From contig NZ_LT630004.1 in the NCBI RefSeq assembly GCF_900111815.1, forward strand, positions 595,671 to 659,670: a stretch of 64,000 bases of DNA, read 5' to 3'. The stretch comes from Bacillus massilinigeriensis. GTDB taxonomy: Bacteria > Bacillota > Bacilli > Bacillales > Cytobacillaceae. The translations under genes and the position numbers were made by a program. Positions 33,187 to 40,797 of this stretch are shown piece by piece (the first letter of the stretch is position 1; every line of letters begins with the position of its first letter). The notes beneath the pieces are model-generated. The model saw nothing but the letters and a program-made list of their open reading frames with translations. It ran no database searches and was not told the origin of the DNA.

Positions 33187-34963
33187 TGCAGAATTTTGGC
33201 CAATGGCCGCTGGATGTATCGGGCTTGCTAAGCTTTATCCAGATGGTGAGCTGTCCATCACCCAAAACGGCATCCTGCTTCAAGAGGAAATCCTGGATAC
33301 CTTGGCAGAACGGTACATTAGAGGGTTAATTGAATCCTCCAGTGTCGTTAAGCGTGATGTGAAGAGATGGGAGTGGTATGCCAACCAGGCCTTGAAGACT
33401 CCAGAAAAAACAAAACAGCATGCAGCAGAATTACGAAAAAGGATGAACGAGCAGCATAAAAAACTCGTAAAATATTTTCCGGAAGCAGAAGAAACAAACA
33501 AGCTTGCTCACTTATTGGACGAGCTTAAAGAATACGACACCCCAGAGGATGCCCCAAAAGTTAGCGAAGCAATTGAGCGATATCAACAAATTGTCAGCAC
33601 TCCACTCATCAATGAAAAATTAACATTAAACCTTGTAAAATCAGAAACCTTAGGAAAAGCCTTTTTCGGGCAAACAAGCTTTCTGCAAAAGACTTTTTTT
33701 CAAAAGACAACAGAAGAGCATGTAGCACAACTTCAGAAAGACTTCATTGATCCTGCCAAATTAGAATTACAACTGTATGCAAAGAGACGCAATGGATCAA
33801 AAGAAGAGTTAATTCAATTTCTACAAGAAAACAGCACATATAAGCCATTCAAAAATTTAATAAAGCCGCTTGAAAAATTAAGCAGCATACAAGAGATTGA
33901 AGATTACTTCTATCATGAAACCCTTTCTTGTTCTTTCTTTCATGGAATGCTAGCGACAAGATCATTTGAAGAAATGGTTTTTGGACCGCTAGCCTTTACA
34001 AAGCAAGTGGCTAATTTCACTTGGGATTTCCAAAATGATATACCAGTACCAATCAGTGCATTAGCAAGGCTAATCCTTTTCCTCTCTCCTTTAGGAATGG
34101 CATTTTATCCAAAAAGAGTCGGAAATGAAAATGCCTCTGATTACCTTCGCTATGGAGGCCTTATCCTTTCGCAAAAGCCTTTTGCTGAGGTAGTTAAAGA
34201 TAATCTAAGGTACCAAAAATTAAGGTTAGACGGTACAAGTTTCAGTGAATCCCTTGTTGGAATTTTGCAAGAATCACTGGATAAAGTTAAGAAATTTCAA
34301 CAGTCCTTTCTCATCATTGAAATGCACTCAGATATTGATAAAAAGAAAACCCTGCTTGATTATCAGCACATGCCGCCATATTTAGTAAAATACCTCGAAA
34401 ATTATGGAAATTCTCTCAAGCTGCTGTTAGACAGGGAACTAAAAGATGCATTCTTAAGAAGCGTGCTTAAGGGAATTGATCCGAAAAGCACCGTTTATGA
34501 GTACGTTCGCAAGGCAATTAAAGAGCCGTTTCATGCAGATGGAGCCTTTTTTGCAGCAAGGGAAAGAAAAAGAGTGTTACTAGCAAAGGGAGGAGAGTGG
34601 AACATGGGTGAGTTTGATAAAACAATATCATTGATAAATTATCGCGGTGCTGTGCTGCGGATAGCCATGGTAAATGGACGGCCGGAAGCTAAGGAAGGGG
34701 AGGTTTACCGGGCAAGTGGGAGAAAGAAACTCGAATCGATTGCTTACCGGTTGTTAAACGCAGCAAAAGCAGGAAACAAAAGCGATTTTATGGATACTAT
34801 TTTCCGTGTGCATATGGCCGCTAATCTTGATGTTCCATCTGTGTTTGTAGAAGCCTACAAAGAAAAAGGCTTAGACTTCGATACGATTGCTACGGCTTTT
34901 ATTGCTGGAATGCTTGGAGAAGGAAAAAAACACAATGAAGGAGAGGACAAACAAAATGGGTAA
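33170..34963 (+). CDS. cas8b1: Cas8-type large subunit of the type I-B effector
   Basis: By position and size this is the Cas8 large subunit that would recognise the PAM and recruit Cas3. It is 597 residues and starts at ATG 33170, ten bases after AAGGAGG. Its partners (Cst2/DevR-type Cas7 and Cas5t-type Cas5) point to the Cas8b1/Cst1 group. That group is named for a CxxC...CxxC zinc site, but this protein has only two widely separated cysteines (C16 and one in SCSFFHGM), so no zinc site can form. The N-terminus MPIEINAEFWPMAAGCIGL and the many Lys/Glu-rich helices are otherwise unassigned. Confidence 0.8.
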   Translation: MPIEINAEFWPMAAGCIGLAKLYPDGELSITQNGILLQEEILDTLAERYIRGLIESSSVVKRDVKRWEWYANQALKTPEKTKQHAAELRKRMNEQHKKLVKYFPEAEETNKLAHLLDELKEYDTPEDAPKVSEAIERYQQIVSTPLINEKLTLNLVKSETLGKAFFGQTSFLQKTFFQKTTEEHVAQLQKDFIDPAKLELQLYAKRRNGSKEELIQFLQENSTYKPFKNLIKPLEKLSSIQEIEDYFYHETLSCSFFHGMLATRSFEEMVFGPLAFTKQVANFTWDFQNDIPVPISALARLILFLSPLGMAFYPKRVGNENASDYLRYGGLILSQKPFAEVVKDNLRYQKLRLDGTSFSESLVGILQESLDKVKKFQQSFLIIEMHSDIDKKKTLLDYQHMPPYLVKYLENYGNSLKLLLDRELKDAFLRSVLKGIDPKSTVYEYVRKAIKEPFHADGAFFAARERKRVLLAKGGEWNMGEFDKTISLINYRGAVLRIAMVNGRPEAKEGEVYRASGRKKLESIAYRLLNAAKAGNKSDFMDTIFRVHMAANLDVPSVFVEAYKEKGLDFDTIATAFIAGMLGEGKKHNEGEDKQNG

Positions 34964-35846
34964 GGCTATTACATTTACAGTAGTTTTTCAGGGGAATTCT
35001 TTGAATTATGGTGAAGGCATTGCCAATATTTCAGAACTAAAGAAAATTCATCGCAGTAATGGACAGGTGCTGACCTTCGCTTCCCGTCAAAGTATCCGTT
35101 ATGATATTGTCCGGCTTGGAAATGAGTGGTTTGGCTGGAACCTAGATACCGTGGACAAAACAAAAGGTACCCTACAATTCAAAGAAAGTGCAACCATTGC
35201 TGAATCTGTTGAAATGGACTTGTTCGGCTATTTGAAGACAGGGAAACAATCCCAGAAGCGGCCTGCAGTAGCACGTTTATCACATGCAATCTCTCTCGAA
35301 CCATATCGCAGCGATATGGAGTTTTTAAACAATATGGGTTTTGCTGAACGTATCAATGAAACACCTAACCTAGCAAATATTGAGCAGCATGAGAGCATGT
35401 ATTCCTACACGATGACCATTGACCTTGATAAGGTTGGGAAGGACCAAGGTATTGAGTTAAGCAATGAGGAGAAAGTGGAGCGGTTGGAGCAATTGCTCGA
35501 AGTCATAAAGTTTTTGAACAGAAATATTCGAGGTCGCCAGGAAAGCCTTGCACCACTCTTCATTATCGGCGGAGTGTATCCTGTTGCTAATCCATTTTTC
35601 ATGGGTAAGGTAAGCGTTGAGCCAGGCCAGTATAAATGGAATATGAATGTGAGCGCAATAGAAAGCACGCTTGAATCTACATTCTTGGGTAAACCGATTC
35701 ATCCTGACACCTACATAGGGTATGTAGCAGGACTGTTTGAAAATGAAAAAGAGTTCCATACACTTGTAGATGACCGCGCTGGTTCTGTTGAAAGCTTCTT
35801 TGGGTCATTGAAAAGCCAACTTCGTGATTATTATGGAGTGAGATAA
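34956..35846 (+). CDS. cas7: Cas7 backbone protein (Cst2/DevR type)
   Basis: RAMP-fold subunit that polymerises along the crRNA spacer to form the effector backbone. I choose ATG 34956 (MGKAITFTVVFQGN), preceded by GGAGAGGA; it overlaps cas8 by eight bases. The 296-residue product has the N-terminal beta strand with SLNYGEG, the RQSIRYDI segment typical of the DevR/Csh2 superfamily, and the RLSHAISLEPY thumb-like part. It ends on the A of the cas5 start, indicating tight coupling and therefore matched synthesis. Confidence 0.92.
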   Translation: MGKAITFTVVFQGNSLNYGEGIANISELKKIHRSNGQVLTFASRQSIRYDIVRLGNEWFGWNLDTVDKTKGTLQFKESATIAESVEMDLFGYLKTGKQSQKRPAVARLSHAISLEPYRSDMEFLNNMGFAERINETPNLANIEQHESMYSYTMTIDLDKVGKDQGIELSNEEKVERLEQLLEVIKFLNRNIRGRQESLAPLFIIGGVYPVANPFFMGKVSVEPGQYKWNMNVSAIESTLESTFLGKPIHPDTYIGYVAGLFENEKEFHTLVDDRAGSVESFFGSLKSQLRDYYGVR

Positions 35847-36547
35847 TGATGCAAGCTTTAAGGCTGAAGCTATACCAAGAAACAGCATGCTATAAAAAGC
35901 CATTTGCATTCAAAGTTTCAGAGACTTATCCGTTGCCTCCCTATGCAACGGTGAAAGGAATGCTGCATGCAGTTTTAGGTGCAAAGAAACTAATTCCAAT
36001 GAAAATCAGCATCCAAGGAAAATACGATACGATTGTTTCTGACTATCAAACACATTACTTTTTTAAAAACAAGAAAACGAATGAGTTCGCACTGATCCTG
36101 GACGGCTTGGGTAGTAAAAGAACCTTCGAGCATATTACGACGATGCCCATCTATATGCATATGCTTTATGATGTTGAACTGCTCATTCATGTCCAGGCGG
36201 AGGAAGATGTCCTGCATGAGTTAGAGCAACGAATAAAATCTTCCAACACTCACTTGAGCCTTGGGAGATGGGAAGACCTTGTACGGGTAGATGAGTGCAT
36301 GTTAGTTACAACTCAAGATTATGACGGGGATGAAGATCCTACGCTTAGTTTTAATGCATTCGTTCCTGAAAGATTTATTGAAGACAGTAGTAACTATATT
36401 TATGATCTTAATTGGACGTACCGAATTGTCAAAGGTGTACGGGTTTGGGACAAAATACGGGCTGGTTATGTTCAGATTGGTGAACCGATTGCTGATGGGG
36501 GAGAATTGACAGTCGACCAATATGGAGACTTAATTTTCTTCCCATAG
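35846..36547 (+). CDS. cas5: Cas5 protein (type I-B, Cas5t-like)
   Basis: RAMP subunit that caps the 5' handle of the crRNA. The 233 residues show the Cas5 N-terminal pattern: RLKLYQETACYKKPFAFKVSETYPLPPYATVKGMLHAVLG, quoted here as two parts RLKLYQETACYKKP and YPLPPYATVKGML. It has no catalytic histidine pattern expected of the processing type Cas5d, and Cas6 is present. It overlaps cas7 by one base (TAATG). A second ATG at 35849 is an equally possible start. A hairpin follows its stop codon. Confidence 0.92.
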   Translation: MMQALRLKLYQETACYKKPFAFKVSETYPLPPYATVKGMLHAVLGAKKLIPMKISIQGKYDTIVSDYQTHYFFKNKKTNEFALILDGLGSKRTFEHITTMPIYMHMLYDVELLIHVQAEEDVLHELEQRIKSSNTHLSLGRWEDLVRVDECMLVTTQDYDGDEDPTLSFNAFVPERFIEDSSNYIYDLNWTYRIVKGVRVWDKIRAGYVQIGEPIADGGELTVDQYGDLIFFP

Positions 36548-36555
36548 AGACACTT

Positions 36556-36583
36556 ACAGGAAAGCGTAATGCTTTCCTGTTTT
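36556..36583 (+). terminator. Intra-operon hairpin between cas5 and cas3
   Basis: ACAGGAAAGC (36556-36565) and GCTTTCCTGT (36571-36580) form a perfect 10-bp stem with loop GTAAT, followed by only four Ts. It probably works as a weak terminator or processing site, giving more effector than Cas3/adaptation transcript. Confidence 0.7.
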
Positions 36584-36600
36584 AGTAGGGAGGATTTTCA

Positions 36601-38820
36601 ATGGAGTACTATGCAAAGTCATCTCCTCCAGAGTCAATAAAACAACATACAGATGAGTTGCTGAATAGACTGGAGGAATTTCAGAGGCTTTACGGGAAAT
36701 GGTTGCCTTTAACAGCCAGGGATTGGCAATTACTTCGACTTGCGGTGCTGTATCATGATGCCGGAAAAGCGGATATTGTTTTTCAAAATAGGATTAGGGG
36801 TATTTTGGGTTTGAATTTGTTACCTGAGGCTAGTTCTTATCAGATTCCACATAATATCCTATCTGTTATGGCTATTCCTTTTCGACTATTAGATTTAAAT
36901 AAAGATGAACAGGTGCTTTTAGCTCAATTGGTTGCTTATCATCATGAGCGAGGAATACTTCCTGATAAAGAAGAAATAAAAGCCAACTATAAAGGAAATA
37001 TTGTCCCGTATAAAAAGGAGCTGGAAGAACATCTTGGGATTGCGATAGATGAAAAAACAGCCGTCTCGAAAATTAGCAAAATCGAAGTTCCTAAACGGTT
37101 TTATCCTTCGCATCCTTCGTATCACCGTTATATATTGTTAAAAGGAATTTTGCATCGTCTCGATCATGCAGCATCGGCACATGTGCCAATTGAACTGGCA
37201 ACAGAGATGGATGTCTCTCAGCATGTAAATGATTTTTTTGCAAATAAGCTTAAGAAGGAGAAAAAGCCGCTGCAAGTGTTTGCTGAGGAGCACAGAGAGG
37301 AACACTTAGTGATTGTTGCTCAGACGGGGATGGGGAAAACAGAAGCGGGACTATTATGGCTCGGCAACAAAAAAGGATTTTTTACGCTTCCGTTGCGTGT
37401 ATCAATTAACGCAATGTATAGCAGGGTATCCAGCGAGGACCAAATCGGTTTTTCTAAAAAGGGGAGAGAGGGAGAAGAAGCCATCGGATTGCTTCATTCG
37501 ACCAGTCTTGACTACTTATATGATCAAGAAGGCGGCCGAGAAGATGAACTGGAGAAAATGCATAGCCAGACGAAGCAGTATGCGAATAAATTAATCATCT
37601 CTACGATAGACCAGATTCTTAAGTTTCCACTGTATTATCTTGGCTTTGAAAAGGAATATGCCTTGATGGCAACTTCCAAAGTCATTGTCGATGAATTGCA
37701 GGCTTATGATCCGAAGATTGCTGCGGTCTTAATCCGGGCGATGAAGCTCATCGACGAGATTGGCGGTTCTTTTATGATTATGACGGCAACTCTGCCTGGC
37801 TTTTACTATAATGCCTTGCAGCGGGAGCTGTTCCATTCCAAGAAGCAGTTAACATATGCTGAATTTATTGATGACTCGATTATCCGCCACCATGTCTTAA
37901 CGGCAGCGAAGTCCATTTCAGATGAGGAAATATTGGAAGAAATTAAGGGGAATGGAGAAAGCAAAAAAGTACTGGTTATCTGTAATACAGTTAGGCGAGC
38001 ACAAGAGGTTTATGAGGGCCTTAGAGAGAAGGGGTGCAAAACATTCTTGCTTCATTCACGTTTTATTAAGCAGGATCGAAGCAGGCTTGAGACGGATATT
38101 TTGGCGTTTGCAAAGGGGCAGGCTGCGGGTGTTTGGGTGACGACGCAGCTTGTTGAAGCGAGCTTGGACATTGATTTTGATATGCTCTATACCGAGATGT
38201 CCTCGCTGGATAGCCAGTTTCAACGTTATGGACGCTGCAATAGAAAAGGGTTAAAGTCTGTTGCGGAACCAAATGTTATTGTTTTAACAGAGGACGTATC
38301 TGGAGTGTTGAGAAAAGGAAAGGTCTATCATAAAGATATTTATAACAGAAGCCTCATACTTTTGTCTGATTGTCAAGAAGGGGTCCTCCTAGAATCCGAA
38401 AAGCAAAGAATGATTAAAGAACTCTATGATGAAGAATCGTTAAAAAACAGTGGTTTTCTCAAAGAGTTTGAAGAAGCAATGGTCGATTTGAAGGAGCAAT
38501 CGCATTATGATCCACAGCTGAAGAAAAGAGTCGCTCAAGAGATATTACGTGATATCCAACAAATTCAAGCAGTCCCAATTGACTTTCAGCAGAATGAACA
38601 TTTCCAAGAGGCGTTGTGCGAATGGAAAGCTGCAAGTAGTAAGCAGGAAAAAAGGAGAGCCAGAATGGTGATTGAAGCTTTTTCGGTTGGTGTTCCTATG
38701 AAAACAGCTGAGAGAATAGGGTACAGCCCTTTAGAAAATATCAAAGGTCTTTTCTACATCCATTGTAGCTATAGTAATGAATTAGGGTTGCTTACAGATA
38801 AAGAAACTCTATTTAGCTAG
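36601..38820 (+). CDS. cas3: Cas3 HD nuclease-helicase
   Basis: Degrades target DNA after recruitment by the effector. The 739 residues hold an N-terminal HD nuclease with YHDAGK (51-56) and a further VAYHHERG segment, then a superfamily 2 helicase: Walker A QTGMGKTE (241-248), Walker B DELQ (364-367, instead of the usual DEVH), TATLP (395-399), QLVEASLDIDF and motif VI QRYGRCNRKG (541-550). A C-terminal extension follows. It starts after GGGAGGATTTTC. HD and helicase motifs are all intact, so the nuclease looks functional. Confidence 0.95.
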   Translation: MEYYAKSSPPESIKQHTDELLNRLEEFQRLYGKWLPLTARDWQLLRLAVLYHDAGKADIVFQNRIRGILGLNLLPEASSYQIPHNILSVMAIPFRLLDLNKDEQVLLAQLVAYHHERGILPDKEEIKANYKGNIVPYKKELEEHLGIAIDEKTAVSKISKIEVPKRFYPSHPSYHRYILLKGILHRLDHAASAHVPIELATEMDVSQHVNDFFANKLKKEKKPLQVFAEEHREEHLVIVAQTGMGKTEAGLLWLGNKKGFFTLPLRVSINAMYSRVSSEDQIGFSKKGREGEEAIGLLHSTSLDYLYDQEGGREDELEKMHSQTKQYANKLIISTIDQILKFPLYYLGFEKEYALMATSKVIVDELQAYDPKIAAVLIRAMKLIDEIGGSFMIMTATLPGFYYNALQRELFHSKKQLTYAEFIDDSIIRHHVLTAAKSISDEEILEEIKGNGESKKVLVICNTVRRAQEVYEGLREKGCKTFLLHSRFIKQDRSRLETDILAFAKGQAAGVWVTTQLVEASLDIDFDMLYTEMSSLDSQFQRYGRCNRKGLKSVAEPNVIVLTEDVSGVLRKGKVYHKDIYNRSLILLSDCQEGVLLESEKQRMIKELYDEESLKNSGFLKEFEEAMVDLKEQSHYDPQLKKRVAQEILRDIQQIQAVPIDFQQNEHFQEALCEWKAASSKQEKRRARMVIEAFSVGVPMKTAERIGYSPLENIKGLFYIHCSYSNELGLLTDKETLFS

Positions 38821-38831
38821 GGGGAAGAAAT

Positions 38832-39341
38832 ATGACGAGCAAGCAAACGGTCGGGGGAGTAGATCTAGCTTATTATGTCATATGCAAACGAAAACTTTGG
38901 CTGTACAAGAAAGGAATCGGGCTTGAATTAGAGTCAGATAGAGTGCTTCAAGGTGCTGTACTACATGCAACTGCATACCCTGGTGTGGCAAAGAAGGAAA
39001 TAATGATAGATGAAGCATTTAAAATCGATGCAATCGAAGGGGATTATGTACGGGAAATTAAACTTTCAAGCAAAATGGAGAAGTCTGATAGAGTGCAAAT
39101 GCTTTTCTATCTTTACCAGCTTTCTTTAAGGGGAGTGAAGAAGAAGGGGCTTCTTAGTTATACAAAGGAGAGAAAGACTGTTGAGGTTGAATTAACAGAA
39201 ACAGAACAAAAGGAAATGAAGAAGTTAATTGCAGAGGTTTACAAAGTGATCGATCAACCTTCCCCTCCTAGAGTAACAAAACTACCTTATTGCAAAGCAT
39301 GCGCCTATTATGAGTTTTGTTATTCAAAGGAGGCGGACTGA
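38832..39341 (+). CDS. cas4: Cas4 iron-sulfur exonuclease
   Basis: RecB-like nuclease that trims prespacers and helps select PAM-proximal ends in Cas1-Cas2 adaptation. The 169 residues contain C18, C154, C157 and C163, the four ligands for a [4Fe-4S] cluster. RecB-type acidic residues are D66, E75 and K77 in the KIDAIEGDYVREIKLS segment. It starts 11 bases after cas3 and ends just before cas1, whose ribosome site lies inside its 3' end. Confidence 0.94.
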   Translation: MTSKQTVGGVDLAYYVICKRKLWLYKKGIGLELESDRVLQGAVLHATAYPGVAKKEIMIDEAFKIDAIEGDYVREIKLSSKMEKSDRVQMLFYLYQLSLRGVKKKGLLSYTKERKTVEVELTETEQKEMKKLIAEVYKVIDQPSPPRVTKLPYCKACAYYEFCYSKEAD

Positions 39342-39343
39342 AT

Positions 39344-40330
39344 ATGTTGCGAGATCATTATGTTTTTTCCAATGGTAAGCTTAGGAGGAAAGACAATACA
39401 ATTTACTTTGAGAATGAGAAAGGGATCAAAAAACCTCTGCCCATTGAGAAGATAAATAGTCTACACCTTTTCGGGGAAGTGGATGTTAACAGTAAGCTTC
39501 TTACTTATTTGAGCCAATATGGAATAAGTCTACAGTTCTATAATTACTATGGTTTTTATGCGGGCGCGTTCTATCCTCGTACTAAGAAGGAATCTGGTTA
39601 TATAATCGTGAGACAAAGCGAGCATTACTTAGATGCTGAAAAGCGTTTGTTTCTAGCTTACCAATTTCTAAATGGTGCCGTTTTTCATATGGTGCGAAAT
39701 CTGCGAAGCTATAAGGAAAAGACGAGTACGTATATGGAGCCTATTGTCTCTATTCATCAGAGGATGGTTAATTGCACCTCTATTCCAGAGTTAATGGGGA
39801 ATGAGGGACAGATACGGCAAATGTATTATCAGGCTTTTAATAGTATATTGAACCAGGAATTTGTCTTAGAGAAGAGAGAAAAGCAGCCACCGAGGGATCC
39901 GGTTAATGCGCTAATATCTTTTGGCAACACGCTTATGTACAATACGGTTTTAAGCGAGATTTATAAGACATCACTGAATCCAACTATTAGTTATTTACAC
40001 GAGCCGTCGACAAAGCGATTTTCGCTATGCTTGGATATTGCGGAAATCTTTAAGCCTCTTATTGTCGATCCAATCATCTTTTCTTTAATTAATAAGAGGC
40101 AACTAACGAAAAAGCATTTTGATTATTTAGAGGGAGAAATATGTTTCCTGAATGAAGAAGGTAAGAAAAAGTTCATTATGGCATGGGAGGAAAAACTCAA
40201 GCAATCAATAAAGCACCGGACGCTGAAACGAAATACTACCTATCGCTATCTCATACGACTAGAGTGTTATAAAATTATTAAACATCTGATTGGTGATGAA
40301 AAGTATAAACCATTGAAGGCGTGGTGGTGA
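39344..40330 (+). CDS. cas1: CRISPR integrase Cas1
   Basis: Catalyses spacer insertion at the leader end. The start is ATG 39344 (MLRDHYVFSNGK), just after AAAGGAGG at 39327-39334. The 328-residue protein has the N-terminal beta-sandwich and the C-terminal helical catalytic domain with E154 (NEGQIRQMYY), H219 (YLHEPS) and D231/E234 (LDIAEIFKP). All expected metal-binding positions are kept, so the integrase should be active. It overlaps nothing and ends just before cas2. Confidence 0.96.
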   Translation: MLRDHYVFSNGKLRRKDNTIYFENEKGIKKPLPIEKINSLHLFGEVDVNSKLLTYLSQYGISLQFYNYYGFYAGAFYPRTKKESGYIIVRQSEHYLDAEKRLFLAYQFLNGAVFHMVRNLRSYKEKTSTYMEPIVSIHQRMVNCTSIPELMGNEGQIRQMYYQAFNSILNQEFVLEKREKQPPRDPVNALISFGNTLMYNTVLSEIYKTSLNPTISYLHEPSTKRFSLCLDIAEIFKPLIVDPIIFSLINKRQLTKKHFDYLEGEICFLNEEGKKKFIMAWEEKLKQSIKHRTLKRNTTYRYLIRLECYKIIKHLIGDEKYKPLKAWW

Positions 40331-40332
40331 CT

Positions 40333-40596
40333 ATGTTTGTCATCATTACTTACGATGTAGGAGAGAAACGAGTAGGCAAAGTTTGCAAGCGTTTAAGGAA
40401 ATATCTCGATTGGACACAAAACTCAGTTTTTGAAGGGGAAATTACTGCTGGAAAATTAGCGGAATGTCTGGCAGAATTAAATCAGATCATCCATCATGAT
40501 GAAGATTCTATTTACTTATATAAAGTAAATAACCCCAGAAATATAAAGAAGATTGTCCACGGCCAGGAGAAAAACCCGTTTGATTTGTTTTTATAA
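40333..40596 (+). CDS. cas2: Cas2 subunit of the integrase
   Basis: Dimer at the centre of the Cas1-Cas2 complex. I choose ATG 40333 (MFVIITYDVGEKRV); an earlier GTG lies inside the end of cas1 with no better ribosome site. The 87 residues show the ferredoxin fold with the conserved YDVG (D8) and the C-terminal strand. The start is two bases after the cas1 stop. Last gene of the operon. Confidence 0.95.
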   Translation: MFVIITYDVGEKRVGKVCKRLRKYLDWTQNSVFEGEITAGKLAECLAELNQIIHHDEDSIYLYKVNNPRNIKKIVHGQEKNPFDLFL

Positions 40597-40797
40597 TTAT
40601 AGGAACTATGGAGAAGAAGTAAAATTGCAGCGCATCCAATTTATTGAAAAACCGGTCCAACCCCTTGGGCGGCAAGTAATCTAACGGTTTTTATCGCGAG
40701 AAAGCAAAACGCTACTCTAGGTTCGCTGCAAACCCTTAAAGCCTAGAGAATAATAAACCCTTGGTATTACTGTGTTTAACCCCTGTCTTAAGGCAGG
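40597..40797 (+). promoter_or_regulatory. CRISPR leader
   Basis: The 201-base leader between cas2 and the first repeat contains three inverted repeats. AAAAACCG (40647-40654) with CGGTTTTT (40685-40692) may terminate the cas transcript. CTCTAGG (40715-40721) faces CCTAGAG (40742-40748). A near-palindrome CCTGTCTTAAGGCAGG (40782-40797) ends exactly at the first repeat. No confident -35/-10 pair for the array was found. Confidence 0.75.
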
